The position numbers were made by a program, and so were the translations under genes. DNA of 64,000 nucleotides from Thereva unica (Eukaryota > Arthropoda > Insecta > Diptera > Therevidae), in assembly GCA_949987705.1 (NCBI GenBank), contig CATLJY010000268.1, positions 1 through 64,000 on the forward strand. The letters run 5' to 3'. The notes under the pieces were generated by a model, which had not been told where the DNA came from, did not search any database, and was given only the letters and a program-made list of their open reading frames with translations. The stretch's first letter is position 1, and each line of letters opens with the position of its first letter. Below are positions 20,760 to 31,789 of this stretch, one piece after another.

Positions 20760-22890
20760 TATAGCAACAAAACTGAAAATACAACGGAGGACGGGTTTAA
20801 GGAAGAGCAAACTAAGGCTGAATATGAGAGCCTACTCAACGTAAGAATAATTGAAACCAGTCAAAACCCACACGAAGCCTTGAAAGATCAATGGAAAGAT
20901 ATAAAAAACGATAAAAGGAACAGCTGAAGATGTTCTAGGCTTCGAGCAACAAGGGCGAGGAGTAGAGTGGTTCGATGAAGAATGCGCCTAGGCGACCATA
21001 GAGAAAACCGAGAATACCAAGTACTGCTTAATAGACACAGAACAAGAAACTCTGAAGAGGAGTATAGAGAAAAGAGGCGAGCAGAGAGGAGAATGCAAAA
21101 AGTGAAAAAAGGCAGTATTGGGTAGAGCAAATGAAAAAATAGAAGAATCAGCAAGCCTAAATGATGCAAGCAGCGTCTACAAAAGCATAAACCAACAACG
21201 GAAACAATTTAAGCCTAGATTGACAATAGGCCGTCATACATTGAGAGGAAAGCGCGCCAGCAAGTCTTTGCATTCCCAATTCCACATGATTGCGTCTAAG
21301 TGTGTGGACGATATGACACGCCACGCTTTCCCCTGAGAAATCATGTGCATTCAACCGACAGTTTTCCTTTGGTCTCGGCCACACACTAGAAATTGTGCCC
21401 ACGCGCAATCCTGCCGGTTGGAGTGGCTTCAAATTTTTAATCTTAATTAAACTTTTGCTATTTTTTACTCGATTTAGGGCCGGTTTTAACCCTTTAGGAT
21501 TATCCCTTATCATAAAATTTTACTTAAATTTGTTTAAATCAGCCAAAATCAGATATCAACTGCAAAAGAATAACCATACCATAGAATAAGTACTTCAAGC
21601 ATTGCAAACATTAAAAAATAATAAGGCATCAGGGTCTGACAGCATACCTATGTACAAAACTGATTAAGCAAGGCGGAGAGGAAACTATTCAGAACCTGCA
21701 TGAAGTAACAGTGGAAAACTGGAGACGGAAAGAAATTCCTAATGAGGGCATAGAATGTCCCTTATACAAAAAAGGAGACCCTCTATCTTGCAGCAACCAT
21801 AGAGGAATACCGCTATTAAAATACAACATCAAAGTTTTTCACGTCCACATGTTATTCATCACATGTTATTCATCCACATGTTATTCATCAGCTACAAATA
21901 TTATTAAGATTGTGTGAACCGTAATGAGTTATTTGATGCTATGGAGCATCTCGAAATACCAAAACACCTTGTAGAACTGACAAAAACTCGATGAAAGATG
22001 CAAGGTGTATAGTCAGAATTGATGGTGAATTATCCAAACTCCGCAAAACTAATAGAGGATTAAGGTAAGGTGACGCACTCTCCTGCTTGTTATTCAACGT
22101 GGCCCTAGAAAAAGCAGTAAGAGATGCAACACATCAGAGTGTGTCTTTGATAGGTCAGTGAAAATATTAGCCTTTGCCGACGATATTGCTATTCTTGGAA
22201 GATCATCTGAGAGTATGAAGAATAATTTTGTAGCACTTGAGCAAGCCGCAAAAAAATCGGGTTGGAAATAATCGAGCACAGAACAAAGTAAATGTGCAAA
22301 AAAAACACCAGAGTTGCAGACAAAATATAACGATCCACCTACAATATCTAAAAAGTGGATGAATTTGTATATTACGATTATAACAAAAGAAAATGACACA
22401 TCGGCCAAAATCAGAAAACGAATAGCACTGGCTAATAAATGCTACTTTGGTCTACGCAAGTACCTGACGTCCAGAAATATTTCAAGGAAGACATTTTACA
22501 CAATACTAATAAGGCCTGTCCTACTATATGGTTCGGAAGTGTGGACATTGAAAAAGCTTGATGAAGAAGGTTGATGGCGTTTGGAAGAGAAGATGCAACT
22601 GAGAGTTATATGAAATAAGTAAGATTCCAAACATTGTTAAAGTGATCAAAATAAATAGACTACGATGGATTGGTCATGCCCATCTAGATGAGAAACGGAA
22701 CCCGACAAAGATAGTGCTGCGGAAAATTCCAGGTCGTCCTAAGAAAAGATACATAGATGAAGTCGAGAATGGCTTGAGACAGTTGGATATAAGACTCTGG
22801 AAACTTTGGACCAGAGATCGAGAATCATGAAGGTAACTGCTGGAGGAAGCCTAGGCCGGAGCTCCTGATGATGGTGAAAAACTCGCGTGC
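20760..22890 (+). pseudogene. Degraded non-LTR RT relic
   Basis: In shifting frames the plus strand gives EWFDEECA-like linker sequence, a basic EEYREKRRAERRMQK coiled segment and INQQRKQFKPR. Then come fingers KNNKASGSDSIP and CPLYKKGDPLSCSNHRGI, motif A surroundings VNRNELFDAMEHLEIP, motif B RQGDALSCLLFN, and motif C AFADDIAILG. The thumb follows: YTILIRPVLLYGSEVW (22314-22574) and INRLRWIGHA...PGRPKKRYIDEV (22642-22830). Unrelated DNA at about 21225-21530 interrupts it. Many stops make it non-functional. It belongs to the same broad type as the relic at 59.2-60.7 kb. Confidence 0.7.
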
Positions 22891-22899
22891 GTTGCAGCC

Positions 22900-23360
22900 T
22901 TTCAATAAAAAGACTATGTACCTATGCACAATCCGTGGTAGGAAAATGTTATAACGAAAAAAAAAAACAAATTTTAAAAAATTGATTTTCGATACTTAAA
23001 AAAAAAATTAGAGTAGAACTTTTTAAAGATTCGATGATGACAAATTGCGGACTACGTGCACAACAGACACCATATTCAACATATTCAGAATAGGAATTCA
23101 AACATATTCAGAATCGGCCGCCTAGATTTTGTTATGCTGGAAGATTAGAAACCTTGTTCAGAACTTCGCTCATGGCACACTTCTCGAATCCAAATTGTTT
23201 TTTCCAAAAAAGCGGCAAAATATTAATCAATTATGCAAATTTGGCACCCGCTAAATCTGAATAGTACAGGATCCTTGGAAGAACGACCTTCTGCGATCGA
23301 GTAACCAAATGAAGCTTATTTCTATGATAAAAAATATGCTTTCAAAAGTAACGGTGATGG
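22900..23360. other. Non-coding stretch
   Basis: AT-rich sequence with poly-A runs near 22955-22990, possibly the tail of the preceding LINE relic. Nothing else recognisable. Confidence 0.4.
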
Positions 23361-23365
23361 GTAGC

Positions 23366-24230
23366 CTAATGAAATAGGCTCAAAACGGCCGCTAGCGGCG
23401 AAACTATGCGAAATTTGGTAAAAACAGTGAACGGGTAAAATTTTGCAAGATTGGCTACATTCCTACGGTGGCTTATTGAGTCAGTTGAAGAGAAATTGGC
23501 GCTATCACGAATAAGTTTGAGAGGCCTGCTTTGCATCTTGTCCAGCCAAGCTAAGGTGGTTCTCGGAGCCCTAGCCGAAATGTATGAGTTGTACTCCAGA
23601 CGGGAACAAGTGTAGGACTTGTAGATTGCACCCCTGGCCGACGGCTGAGCGAGGAATTTGCATCTTTTAGGTGCCGTTAGGTTCTTATTGCCCACTGAAA
23701 TAAAAGGAAGTTCGGTGCAGGTTTTATTGGAGATGAGACAGTACTTCATTTATAATGCATTAAATTCGACATGGTACTTGCGGACCCAATCAAAAATTCG
23801 TTCGATGTCCCTGTTGATTGAAATGGACATGAGTTTAAGATAATGCAGACAAGGTCTGGTGCGTGCTTGTCCTACAGTATCGAAGCCATAGGAGTAACAT
23901 AGAGTACTGTCGTCGGCGAAGCTGTGGAGGGAGTTGGAGGAGATTAAGAGTAGGCCATTTATAAAAACTGTGAAGAGAGCTGGTGATAGAATTGAGCCTG
24001 CGGAGATGTTGTTGACTACCTTGATTGAACGGCCAGAAAGGAAGCTCTTAATCCAGTCCTTTCGAACGAAGTCAATATCAATAGCTTGGATTTTAGTTAA
24101 CAGAGCGGAGCGCCATACTCTATCAAAAACCTTGGAGATATCTAGAGCAACCAGGCCAGATTTACCAAAACGGTGTATACCTTGGTTGAGGTGCTCCGTT
24201 AGGCAACAAGGAGGTCAACAGTAGATCTTT
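23366..24230 (-). pseudogene. Jockey-like LINE RT relic
   Basis: On the minus strand the piece beginning near 24230 reads LVALDISKVFDRVW (motif A), SILSPALFTVFING (motif B, degraded) and SFADDSTL (motif C). It continues to NRDIERIFDWVRKY, and after a stop to CSRLEYNSYISARAPRTTLAWLDKMQ and HRRNVANLAKFY, a thumb/C-terminal block common in insect Jockey-type elements. Frameshifts and a stop near 23750 show that it is dead. Both ends are truncated. Confidence 0.7.
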
Positions 24231-24234
24231 TTGT

Positions 24235-24608
24235 TCAGAAGCCTCTTGTTTCTTATTGTCACTTTGGAGAGAATAGAAGTAATTGCTATTTAGTCCAGTC
24301 AATGCACGTAAAAAACGGTCAAACCTGGAAATTTGGATTTGGGTTCTGCTTACTCTCTATTTCAAAGTCAATGAGCCGAGAGTTGCTTTTTATTTGTGAG
24401 GGATGTAAACTCCCCCTATTCGAAAATCATTGCACAATTGTAGATTCAAGCGTTTAATCGATTATCATTGCACTATGAATTACTAGTTGTAACCCTTTTG
24501 AAAAGAACCCCTATAAAACCAAGCCCTACTTATTAAAATTTGATTTAAAAAATAGGAAAAAAACTAATTTTTTTTATTATGGATCTTAGCTTTTAATTTA
24601 AAAAAAAT
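24235..24608. other. Non-coding stretch before the LTR element
   Basis: No gene seen. The last part is A/T-rich and ends in ATAT, the target duplication of the adjoining LTR element. Confidence 0.4.
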
Positions 24609-24612
24609 ATAT

Positions 24613-25102
24613 TGTTACGTTTTTACGGCTTAACGGATTCGTAGGATTAATTAAGGAATACACTTTTTAATTATCCACACAAAATTTATTTATTACGAAA
24701 CAAAACACAATTTAACAATAAACACAATTCTTACAGTCCACTATAATCACTTTAAATTTAATAACTCGTACTATTAAATTCTATCTATCGCTTTATAGTT
24801 CACTTTTAAATCACCACTTTTCACTGTTCTCACTTTAAAACACTTTTATCGCCTTTCAAATCAAAACTGCCTCGATAGCGGCTGCCAGGCGCTTTTATAT
24901 AGGCAGCTCCACCTTTGTCTACTTTCTGGAACCTTCGTTTTCTGGTTCCTTGTGGTATGTTCTTTTATTTCCTTAAGTTTCGACCAGCTTGAAGTTGTCT
25001 TCGCTTATCGCTCGTTAGTTTAGTACATAAATTCTTAGTTCAGACAACAACCGAAAATCGTTGATTCATCGTCTCGACAAACAGATGGCGCATAATCATC
25101 AC
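24613..25102 (-). repeat. 3' LTR
   Basis: 490 bp, almost identical to 27964-28454. Differences I can see include CGTACT/CGCACT, ACTTTTTAA/ACCTTTTAA and CATCGTCTC/CATTCTCTC. A purine tract (AAGAAGGGGGCAA on the minus strand, 25103-25115) adjoins it, as expected of the polypurine primer site. Confidence 0.9.
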
Positions 25103-25114
25103 ATTGCCCCCTTC

Positions 25115-25800
25115 TTAGGACTGTTCGTCCCGAACAGTTGTCCATCCTGGATCCGGCTGATGATATGGGCACAGCCTGTCTATGTGCACAATCTTCTTCT
25201 TTGCTTTGGGTCTTTGTTGAATCCTGTAGACCACATCGTTGATCCGTGTTAGGATTTTATAGGGCCCCTCCCACTGACGCTGAAGTTTCGGAGACTTGCC
25301 TTTCCGTCTTCGAGGGTTGAACAGCCAAACGAGGTCACCTTCCTGGAATCCGCTACAGTTTGCTCGGAGGTCGTACCTTGGTTTCATCCTGTCACTGGCC
25401 GTCTTAGGATTCTCCCTTGAGATTTTGTCAACTGAGGCTCCAACGTGGTGTTGTCTTATTTCTCCTTTCGCTCTTACTCGAGGACCCTTGCTGCCGGCAC
25501 AAGCTGTGCATTTGTGACACCAATTCGTAACATCCTCCCGCATGTGAAGCCAATAGAATCTCTCCTTTATTTTTGACAGAGTTTTGTTGACTCCCAAATG
25601 TTCTCCTGACGGGCTATTATGACACTCCTCAAGAATATCTGTTATTCCAGCACGAGGGACTAACACCTGCATTCGATGAGAGGTACCATCAGCTGTTTCC
25701 CATTTGCGATTCAATACTCCTCCTTCGATATACAATGAATCCCATTGGGCCCAATAGCTCTTCAGGATTTCGCTTCTCTCTGCGATGTCTTTCCATTTAG
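25115..25800 (-). pseudogene. Integrase remnant, catalytic core missing
   Basis: The zinc-binding half is present: ECHNSPSGEHLGVNKTL, then WCHKCTACAGSKGP (HHCC pattern). After AKGEIRQ the sequence jumps directly to a C-terminal segment (MKPRYDLRANCSGFQEGDLV ... WEGPYKILTRINDVVYRIQ, and VHIDRLCPYH), which is the usual DNA-binding tail. The roughly 150-200 residues carrying the D,D-35-E triad are absent, so it cannot integrate DNA. Upstream, in broken frame, SYWAQWDSLY is the RNase H/integrase junction typical of this family. Confidence 0.8.
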
Positions 25801-25943
25801 GCTTCTCCTTGCGTTCTTACCATGATAAAATTGCAGAAATGTCCGGGTCGTCGCGTTGGGCATCTCGAATTCCTTGGTCCTCATATTTTATGCTTGGCTC
25901 CGCAGTCGTCTTTTGACACGTTTCCTCAATACGCAAACGATAC

Positions 25944-26519
25944 TTAAAACCTGGTTCGCATGGTCGCTCGCCGGGACAGTGCAGTATCCATTGGAAGTCC
26001 CCTGTTGCGATATTTCATCATTCTTTCTCCAATGTCCAATAGGATTCCGTGGGTTGTCATAAAGTCTAAACCGAGGATACACTCATCTACTATGTCAGCT
26101 ACCAGGAACGCATGTGTAAACTCAATGTCGCCAAGTACCACATCCATCATTGTCTCCCCGTGTAATTTCACTGGTTCTCCTGTTACAGTTTTCAGAATGT
26201 ACTGGTCCGCGTTTTTCAGCCACTTTCTACCGACCAAATCAGCCCTGATGACAGATCTTGAAGCACCTGTATCCACGGTAATTGTGTATTGTTCATCACC
26301 AACTTTCCCCTCGATGACAAGGCTGTTGTTGCCACGCTGCAGTTGGGTGATGTTGACGATGACATCAGGGGTCTCCATTTTCCCCACTAACTCCCTCCGG
26401 TCGCCTTTCTGCCGTTGTCCACATTTTTCACAGCATGTTGAGCCACTCCTATTTTCGGGAGACTCTGCTCTCCTTCGCTTTCTGCAATTCCTTTGCAAAT
26501 GACCCGGTTCACTACAGTT
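25944..26519 (-). pseudogene. Gag zinc knuckle and protease
   Basis: Read on the minus strand in the same frame as gag but after its stop. NCSEPGHLQRNC is a CCHC knuckle lacking only its first part. A second CEKCGQ motif follows. The aspartic protease has VDTGASRSVI at the active site and ILGLDFMTTHG as the C-terminal block. It ends shortly before the deletion that removed RT. The protease would process Gag-Pol, but is no longer linked to an enzyme. Confidence 0.8.
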
Positions 26520-27851
26520 CTAGCATCGGAGTCGACCGCGTACTTCCGCTGCATTCATTTTGTTGCAACTATCCTCTGTTGTGTGGATTTCTCTAAGGCG
26601 GACTGCACTTCTTGATGCTTGCCTCGCTGCCTCGTATGCCAGAGCATATGCCAAAACTTCTGCGGTATTCTTCTTTCCGGCCAATCTGGCTGCCTGTTGT
26701 AGATCTCGGTCAGCAAAAGAGTTAAGGAAAGCCTCTCTTGCTACTTCGTTGATGTAGTCTTGGCCGAAGCTAGGATACGCCAGATGCACTAACCTCTCGA
26801 TATCGGCGCATAGTTGTTGTAAAGTTTCTCCTGGCTTTTGAAGTCGATTGCGAAGTTGAAGACGATAAACCTCTTGCATGTGCTGATCACCGTAACGCAT
26901 TTCCAGTGCTTGAACTAAGAACCCGTAGCTGTTGCGATGTTCTGCTGGTATTGACTGCAATATTTCTGCTGCTGTGCCTCTTAGTGACAACGTTAAGGCC
27001 GTTGCTTTCTCCTCCTCAGTCCAGAAATTGCCTGCTGCTGCTGCTTCGAATTGGAGCTTATAAGTAGACCATGGGCTTTGCCCGTCGAAAGTTGGAGGCT
27101 GCAGTTTCCTAACTCCGATGACTTCGTGAGATGCCGTCGCTGGGTGGTGAATCTTTACTCTTTCTAGCTCGGCTCTGACCGATTCTAGCTCAATCTTCAA
27201 CTTTTCATCATTTTCCCTCATATAATTTTCGAGCTTTTCCAGATCATTCTCTACATTTGCTTTAATGGAAGATTCGAGATTTTCCAGATCATTCCTCACA
27301 TTTTCCTTTACGTTATCCAGCTTTTTATCAACAGAGAGTGACATTAGTTCGAATTTCTGCTCCATCTGGTTTCTCTGTTCTTCCATAGACTCTTTGAGTT
27401 CTGCTAACGAGCGTTCATGAGCTACTGCTAACAATTTCTGTTCATCTTTTAACGCCAACACTTCCACCGTGATCACTTCCTTCACCTCTGCCGATGCACG
27501 TTCTTGCGCTGCGGATGACCGTTCTTGCGCTTCCCTCATCTCTGTTGTCGCTTCCTTAATCTCTGCTGATGACCGTTCTTGCGCTTCTTTCATCTCTGCT
27601 GATGCACGTTCTTGCGCCTCTTTCATCACCATCAATGTCTTAAGAAGTTCTGCCATACTCACTGTCGCTTCTTCTGGCTCTGCTTCTACCTCGCCTTCAA
27701 ACATGTAGGTTTCAGGATCCTTACCTTCGTTGACCATAGCTTCTCGAAGCAGGGCGGTTAGGGAACTTTTAGCCCTCACCGTTGACAACGAGCGCTTACT
27801 TAATTCTCTTTTCAACTCTACAGTGCGCAAATCCACTAGCTTTCGACCCAT
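26520..27851 (-). CDS. Gag-like protein with SAP motif and long coiled coil
   Basis: 443 codons from ATG at 27851. Residues about 5-37 (VDLRTVELKRELSKRSLSTV and onward) match a SAP-type DNA-binding helix pair. About 70-240 is a charged coiled coil with an 11-residue repeat (MKEAQERASAE and variants). About 260-420 is a retroviral capsid-type region: PPTFDGQSPWSTYKLQFEAA, ATALTLSLRGTAAEIL, LQLRNRLQKPGETLQQLCAD. It stops at TAG inside the first zinc knuckle (26520-26522), and the same frame continues beyond. It probably still makes a particle protein lacking the knuckle. Confidence 0.8.
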   Translation of the reverse strand: MGRKLVDLRTVELKRELSKRSLSTVRAKSSLTALLREAMVNEGKDPETYMFEGEVEAEPEEATVSMAELLKTLMVMKEAQERASAEMKEAQERSSAEIKEATTEMREAQERSSAAQERASAEVKEVITVEVLALKDEQKLLAVAHERSLAELKESMEEQRNQMEQKFELMSLSVDKKLDNVKENVRNDLENLESSIKANVENDLEKLENYMRENDEKLKIELESVRAELERVKIHHPATASHEVIGVRKLQPPTFDGQSPWSTYKLQFEAAAAGNFWTEEEKATALTLSLRGTAAEILQSIPAEHRNSYGFLVQALEMRYGDQHMQEVYRLQLRNRLQKPGETLQQLCADIERLVHLAYPSFGQDYINEVAREAFLNSFADRDLQQAARLAGKKNTAEVLAYALAYEAARQASRSAVRLREIHTTEDSCNKMNAAEVRGRLRC

Positions 27852-27943
27852 TTTATTAATAAGTCCTTATTTCTCACGCACAAAATTTAAATTCCAATCA
27901 CAATTATTGTTCAAGTTCACTTATTTCACTTATCTCTTAATTA

Positions 27944-27961
27944 ATCCCACTTCTGACACCA
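27944..27961 (-). other. Primer-binding-site-like sequence
   Basis: On the minus strand TGGTGTCAGAAGTGGG lies two bases inside the 5' LTR end. The position and TGG start fit a tRNA primer site. I do not assign the tRNA. Confidence 0.6.
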
Positions 27962-27963
27962 AT

Positions 27964-28454
27964 TGTTACGTTTTTACGGCTTAACGGATTCGTAGGATTA
28001 ATTAAGGAATACACCTTTTAATTATCCACACAAAATTTATTTATTACGAAACAAAACACAATTTAACAATAAACACAATTCTTACAGTCCACTATAATCA
28101 CTTTAAATTTAATAACTCGCACTATTAAATTCTATCTATCGCTTTATAGTTCACTTTTAAATCACCACTTTTCACTGTTCTCACTTTAAAACACTTTTAT
28201 CGCCTTTCAAATCAAAACTGCCTCGATAGCGGCTGCCAGGCGCTTTTATATAGGCAGCTCCACCTTTGTCTACTTTCTGGAACCTTCGTTTTCTGGTTCC
28301 TTGTGGTATGTTCTTTTATTTCCTTAAGTTTCGACCAGCTTGAAGTTGTCTTCGCTTATCGCTCGTTAGTTTAGTACATAAATTCTTAGTTCAGACAACA
28401 ACCGAAAATCGTTGATTCATTCTCTCGACAAACAGATGGCGCATAATCATCACA
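27964..28454 (-). repeat. 5' LTR
   Basis: 491 bp, transcribed on the minus strand. A TATATAAAAGCG-like TATA box is visible on that strand (complement of CGCTTTTATATAGG near 28240-28255), a plausible promoter for gag. Confidence 0.9.
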
Positions 28455-28458
28455 ATAT

Positions 28459-28895
28459 TTTTTGAATTAAAAAATACAAAAAAAAAATATATACCTATAA
28501 TTAAAAATCATTTTCTTTTTCATCCTCACTCTTTTCCAAGTCTGCCCTATCCTCTCTTCCTCCTCGCTTTCCTCTTGATAATTGGAGCACTATTGGGACA
28601 ATTATCTCCGCTGCATGTTGAACTGCAAAAAATCATTTGTGTGAGTATGCGTGTGTGTCTCACAAGCTGTGAAAAGATGAAGGTATCTTCTTCATCACTA
28701 TATATAATACATATATGTATGTACCTAAGTGTTTTGATTACCTTGTTATTGGGTATTTTAAAACGTTTTTATTAGCTTGCTTTCTTGTCTGTGTGTTTGT
28801 ACGGTACAAATCTTGCCATTGATTTTTTGAATACTTCCGGTTACCCGATCACCCTGGAATTTTTCACACAGCTCCAGCTCCGATGACAATGCAAT
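28459..28895. other. Non-coding stretch leading into satellite
   Basis: AT-rich to about 28760. From TGTCTGTGTGTTTGTACGG (near 28783), followed by TTCCGGTTACCCGATCACC and CAGCTCCAGCTCCGATGAC, it looks like the leader of the satellite-bearing element. The CACAGCT...CTCCGATGAC block is repeated once near 29010-29040. Confidence 0.5.
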
Positions 28896-28899
28896 ATTA

Positions 28900-30770
28900 C
28901 ACCATTAGATCCATGGCGGAGGTCTCAAGAGGACGGAGTTCTGTTTTCTTCACGGAACAAATTTTGCAATCGATGTTTCAAATACTTACGGATATCCTAT
29001 CATTCTGAAATTTTGCACACAGCTTTAGCTCCGATGACAATGCAATATGGTATATACAGTACCTTTAGATCCATGGGGGCCGTCTAAGGAGGCCGGATGG
29101 AAATATTCTTCACAACCCCTTCGACATGGGTATCATATGAAAAGATATGAAAAGTAGAACACCATAAACAATATAGTATGCTCAATATATCGTTTGGTCC
29201 ATGGCGGCCATCTCAAGAGGGGGGGATTAACATTTTCTTCATAAACCCCTCGACAAGGGTATCAAATGAAAGTGCATCATAAGTAGAATACCATAAGCAA
29301 TAAAGTATACTCAATATATCGCTTGGTCCATGGTGGTCATCTCAAGAGGGCGGATTAACATTTTCTTCACAACCCCCTCGACATGGGTATTAAATGAAAG
29401 GGCATCATAAGTCGAATGAAATAAGCTATGTCTATAGATCCATGGCGGCCTCCTCAGAAGGGTGGGTTACCATTCTCTTCAGAACCCTTTCGACATGAGT
29501 ATCAAATGTAAGCGTATGATAAGTAGAAGACCATTAGTAATATAGTATACTAAATTTATCGTTTGGTCCATGGCTGCTATCTCAAGAGGACGGATTAACA
29601 TTTTCTTCACAACCCCCTCGACATGAGTATCAAATGAAAGGGTATGATAAGTAGAATACATAAACAATATAGTATACTCAACACGGCATCATCAGGAGAG
29701 CCGGTTACCGTTCTCTTCAGAACCCTTTCGACATGGGTATCAAATGAAAGCGTATGATATAGAATGCTCTATATATCGTTTAGTCCATGGCAACCATCTT
29801 AAAAGGACGGATTACCATTTTCTTCACAACACCCGAAACATGGGTATCAAATGAAATGGTATGATAAGTAGAACACCATAAGCAACATGGTGTACTCAAT
29901 TTATCGTTTGGTCCATGGCGGACATCTGAAGAGGGTTAATTACCATTTTCTTCATAACCCCTTCGACATGGGTATCAAATGAAAGGGTATCATAAGTCGA
30001 ATGCACAATATATCATTTGGTCCATGGCGGCCATCTCATGAGGGCGGATTACCATTTTCTTCACAACCTCTTGGAGATGGGTATCAAATGAAAGGGTATG
30101 ATAAGTAGAATACCATAAGCAATACAGTATTCTCAATATTTCATTTGGTCCATGGCGGCCATCTCAAGAGGGCGGATTACCATTTTCTTCACAACACCCG
30201 AAACTTGGGTATCAAATGAAACGGTATGATAGGTAGAACACCATAAGCAATATAGTATACTCAATTTATCGTTTGGTTCATGGCGGCCATATCAAAAGGG
30301 CGGATTACCTTTCTCTTCATAACCCCTTCGACATGGGTAGCAAATGAAAGGGCATGATAAGTAGAATACAATAGGCTTTGTCGGTAGATCAATGGCGGCC
30401 TTCACAAATGGGCGCATTAACATTTTCTTTACGACAACCACTAAATGGGTATCATAAATACAATACAATAAACAATATAGTGTACTTAATATAGTAAGGC
30501 AATGGCGGCCGTCTCACGAGGGCGGATTACCATTGTTTTCAAAATCCCCTGACTTGGGTATCAAATGAAAGGTTAGTATAAGTAGAATACAATGAGCGAT
30601 ATAGTATACTTAATATACATTTAGATCCATGGCGGACGTCTCAAGAGCGCGGCTTACCATTTCCTTCACAACACCCGCGACGTGAGTATACTACAGGAAA
30701 GGGTGTGATAAGTAAAATACAATAAGATATATGGCGTCATTGTAAATTTAACTTGGCGGCTAACATAAAC
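28900..30770. repeat. Diverged 128-bp satellite array, about 15 units
   Basis: A CCATGGCGGCC-type block followed by ATTACCATTTTCTTCAC and GGGTATCAAATGAAAGG recurs about every 110-130 bp, from 28915 to about 30755. It is the same orientation as 4.66-5.55 kb but far more diverged, with several units shortened by deletion. It is probably an older relative of that Helitron array. No terminal hairpin/CTAG could be assigned here. Confidence 0.85.
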
Positions 30771-30914
30771 TGGTGGATTGCCTAACTTTACAAACACCTC
30801 GAAATGGGAATCAAATGAAAGGACATGCCATGTAGAATAAAATAAGCTATGTGACGTAATTCAAAATTTAAGATGCACACCAGTTACATAATGGAAATTA
30901 ATACGGTAAATTAT

Positions 30915-31100
30915 TTAAAGTAAAATGAAAGATAAAATTTTCAGATAATAACGACTGAAATTTAATTTATAGATATTTTCATATGAAGAAAGCAGTTAAA
31001 TACAATCAAAAGTCTTCTAACCGTTTCTCAGTAAAAGAGTAGTTGCGAGTACTCACGAGTGGAAATAGTAAAAATGATCAAAAAAGAGACGCAACTCTTA
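30915..31100. mobile_element. Relic of MITE-1 family
   Basis: AAAGTAAAATGAAAGATA ... ATAACGACTGAAATTTAATT ... ATATGAAGAAAGCAG parallels the interior of MITE-1 at about 1722-1805 in the same order. It ends AAAAAGAGACGCAACTC, a degraded version of the MITE-1 right end. The left end is not recognisable. Confidence 0.6.
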
Positions 31101-31274
31101 TTGAATTAAAATTAATATAAAATTTATTTAGCTTACTTCTTCATTTTATTTTTCAGGAATTTCAAAATTAAACAGATTGGTATAGGTAACAATTTTCCAC
31201 ATGTATCCGTCATAATATCATGAGCATGTCAACAACTGATTGCAAAATGTCACACACAAGACTAAAAAGCAGAT

Positions 31275-31784
31275 AATAATTATTAGATTAAAAAAAAACT
31301 TTTTAATATAGCACGTTTTTATAACGAACTAAAAAGAAAAATAAAATAATTTCTCCTAGCCCCATACAGATTTAGAACCTCAAACATATTCCTAACCCCA
31401 TACAGATAGTCCTGAAAATTTGTGATTGTGGATTTGTGATAGTTATGAAAATATTTGTAAGATTTTAAACGAAAAAACGTGGGGCGCATGCTATAGACAA
31501 TAGTAGGAGTCTACACTCCTCTACTCTACAGTAGCAGGGTTGAGAAGTCATTCGCATCAATCATGTATGCGCCCCACGTTTTTTCGTTTAAAATTTTACA
31601 AATATTTTCATAACTATTACAAATTCACAATCATAAATTTTAAGGACTATCTGTATGGGGTTAGGAGGTATATGTTTGAGGTTCTAAATATGTATGGGGC
31701 TAGGAGAAATTATTTTATTTTTCTTTTTAGTTCGTTATAAAAACGTGCTATATTAAAAAGTTTTTTTTTTATCTAATAATTATT
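31275..31784. mobile_element. 510-bp palindromic (foldback) element
   Basis: The left arm 31275-31490 and right arm 31563-31784 are complementary almost throughout, starting AATAATTATTAGAT and including AACGTGCTATATTAAAAAG and GCGCCCCACG. The ~72-bp loop is not self-complementary. Any transcript would form a very long hairpin. No gene is present, and open frames in the arms are by-products. Duplication of the target is not clear. Confidence 0.85.
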
Positions 31785-31789
31785 TACCA

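Larger units (their letters stand above)
24613..28454 (-). mobile_element. Internally deleted gypsy-type LTR retrotransposon
   Basis: Two ~490-bp direct LTRs (24613-25102 and 27964-28454) bound minus-strand gag, protease and integrase pieces. ATAT lies at 24609-24612 and 28455-28458 as a 4-bp duplication. The LTRs begin TGTGATG and end GTAACA on the coding strand and differ at only a few bases, so insertion is recent. The RT and RNase H region and the integrase catalytic core are missing, which makes it a non-autonomous derivative. A primer-binding-like TGGTGTCAGAAGTGGG follows the 5' LTR. Confidence 0.88.

Noticed and set aside
28900..30770. CRISPR-like array
   Set aside because: The repeating unit is a continuous 128-bp satellite with no repeat/spacer division, and the DNA is eukaryotic.
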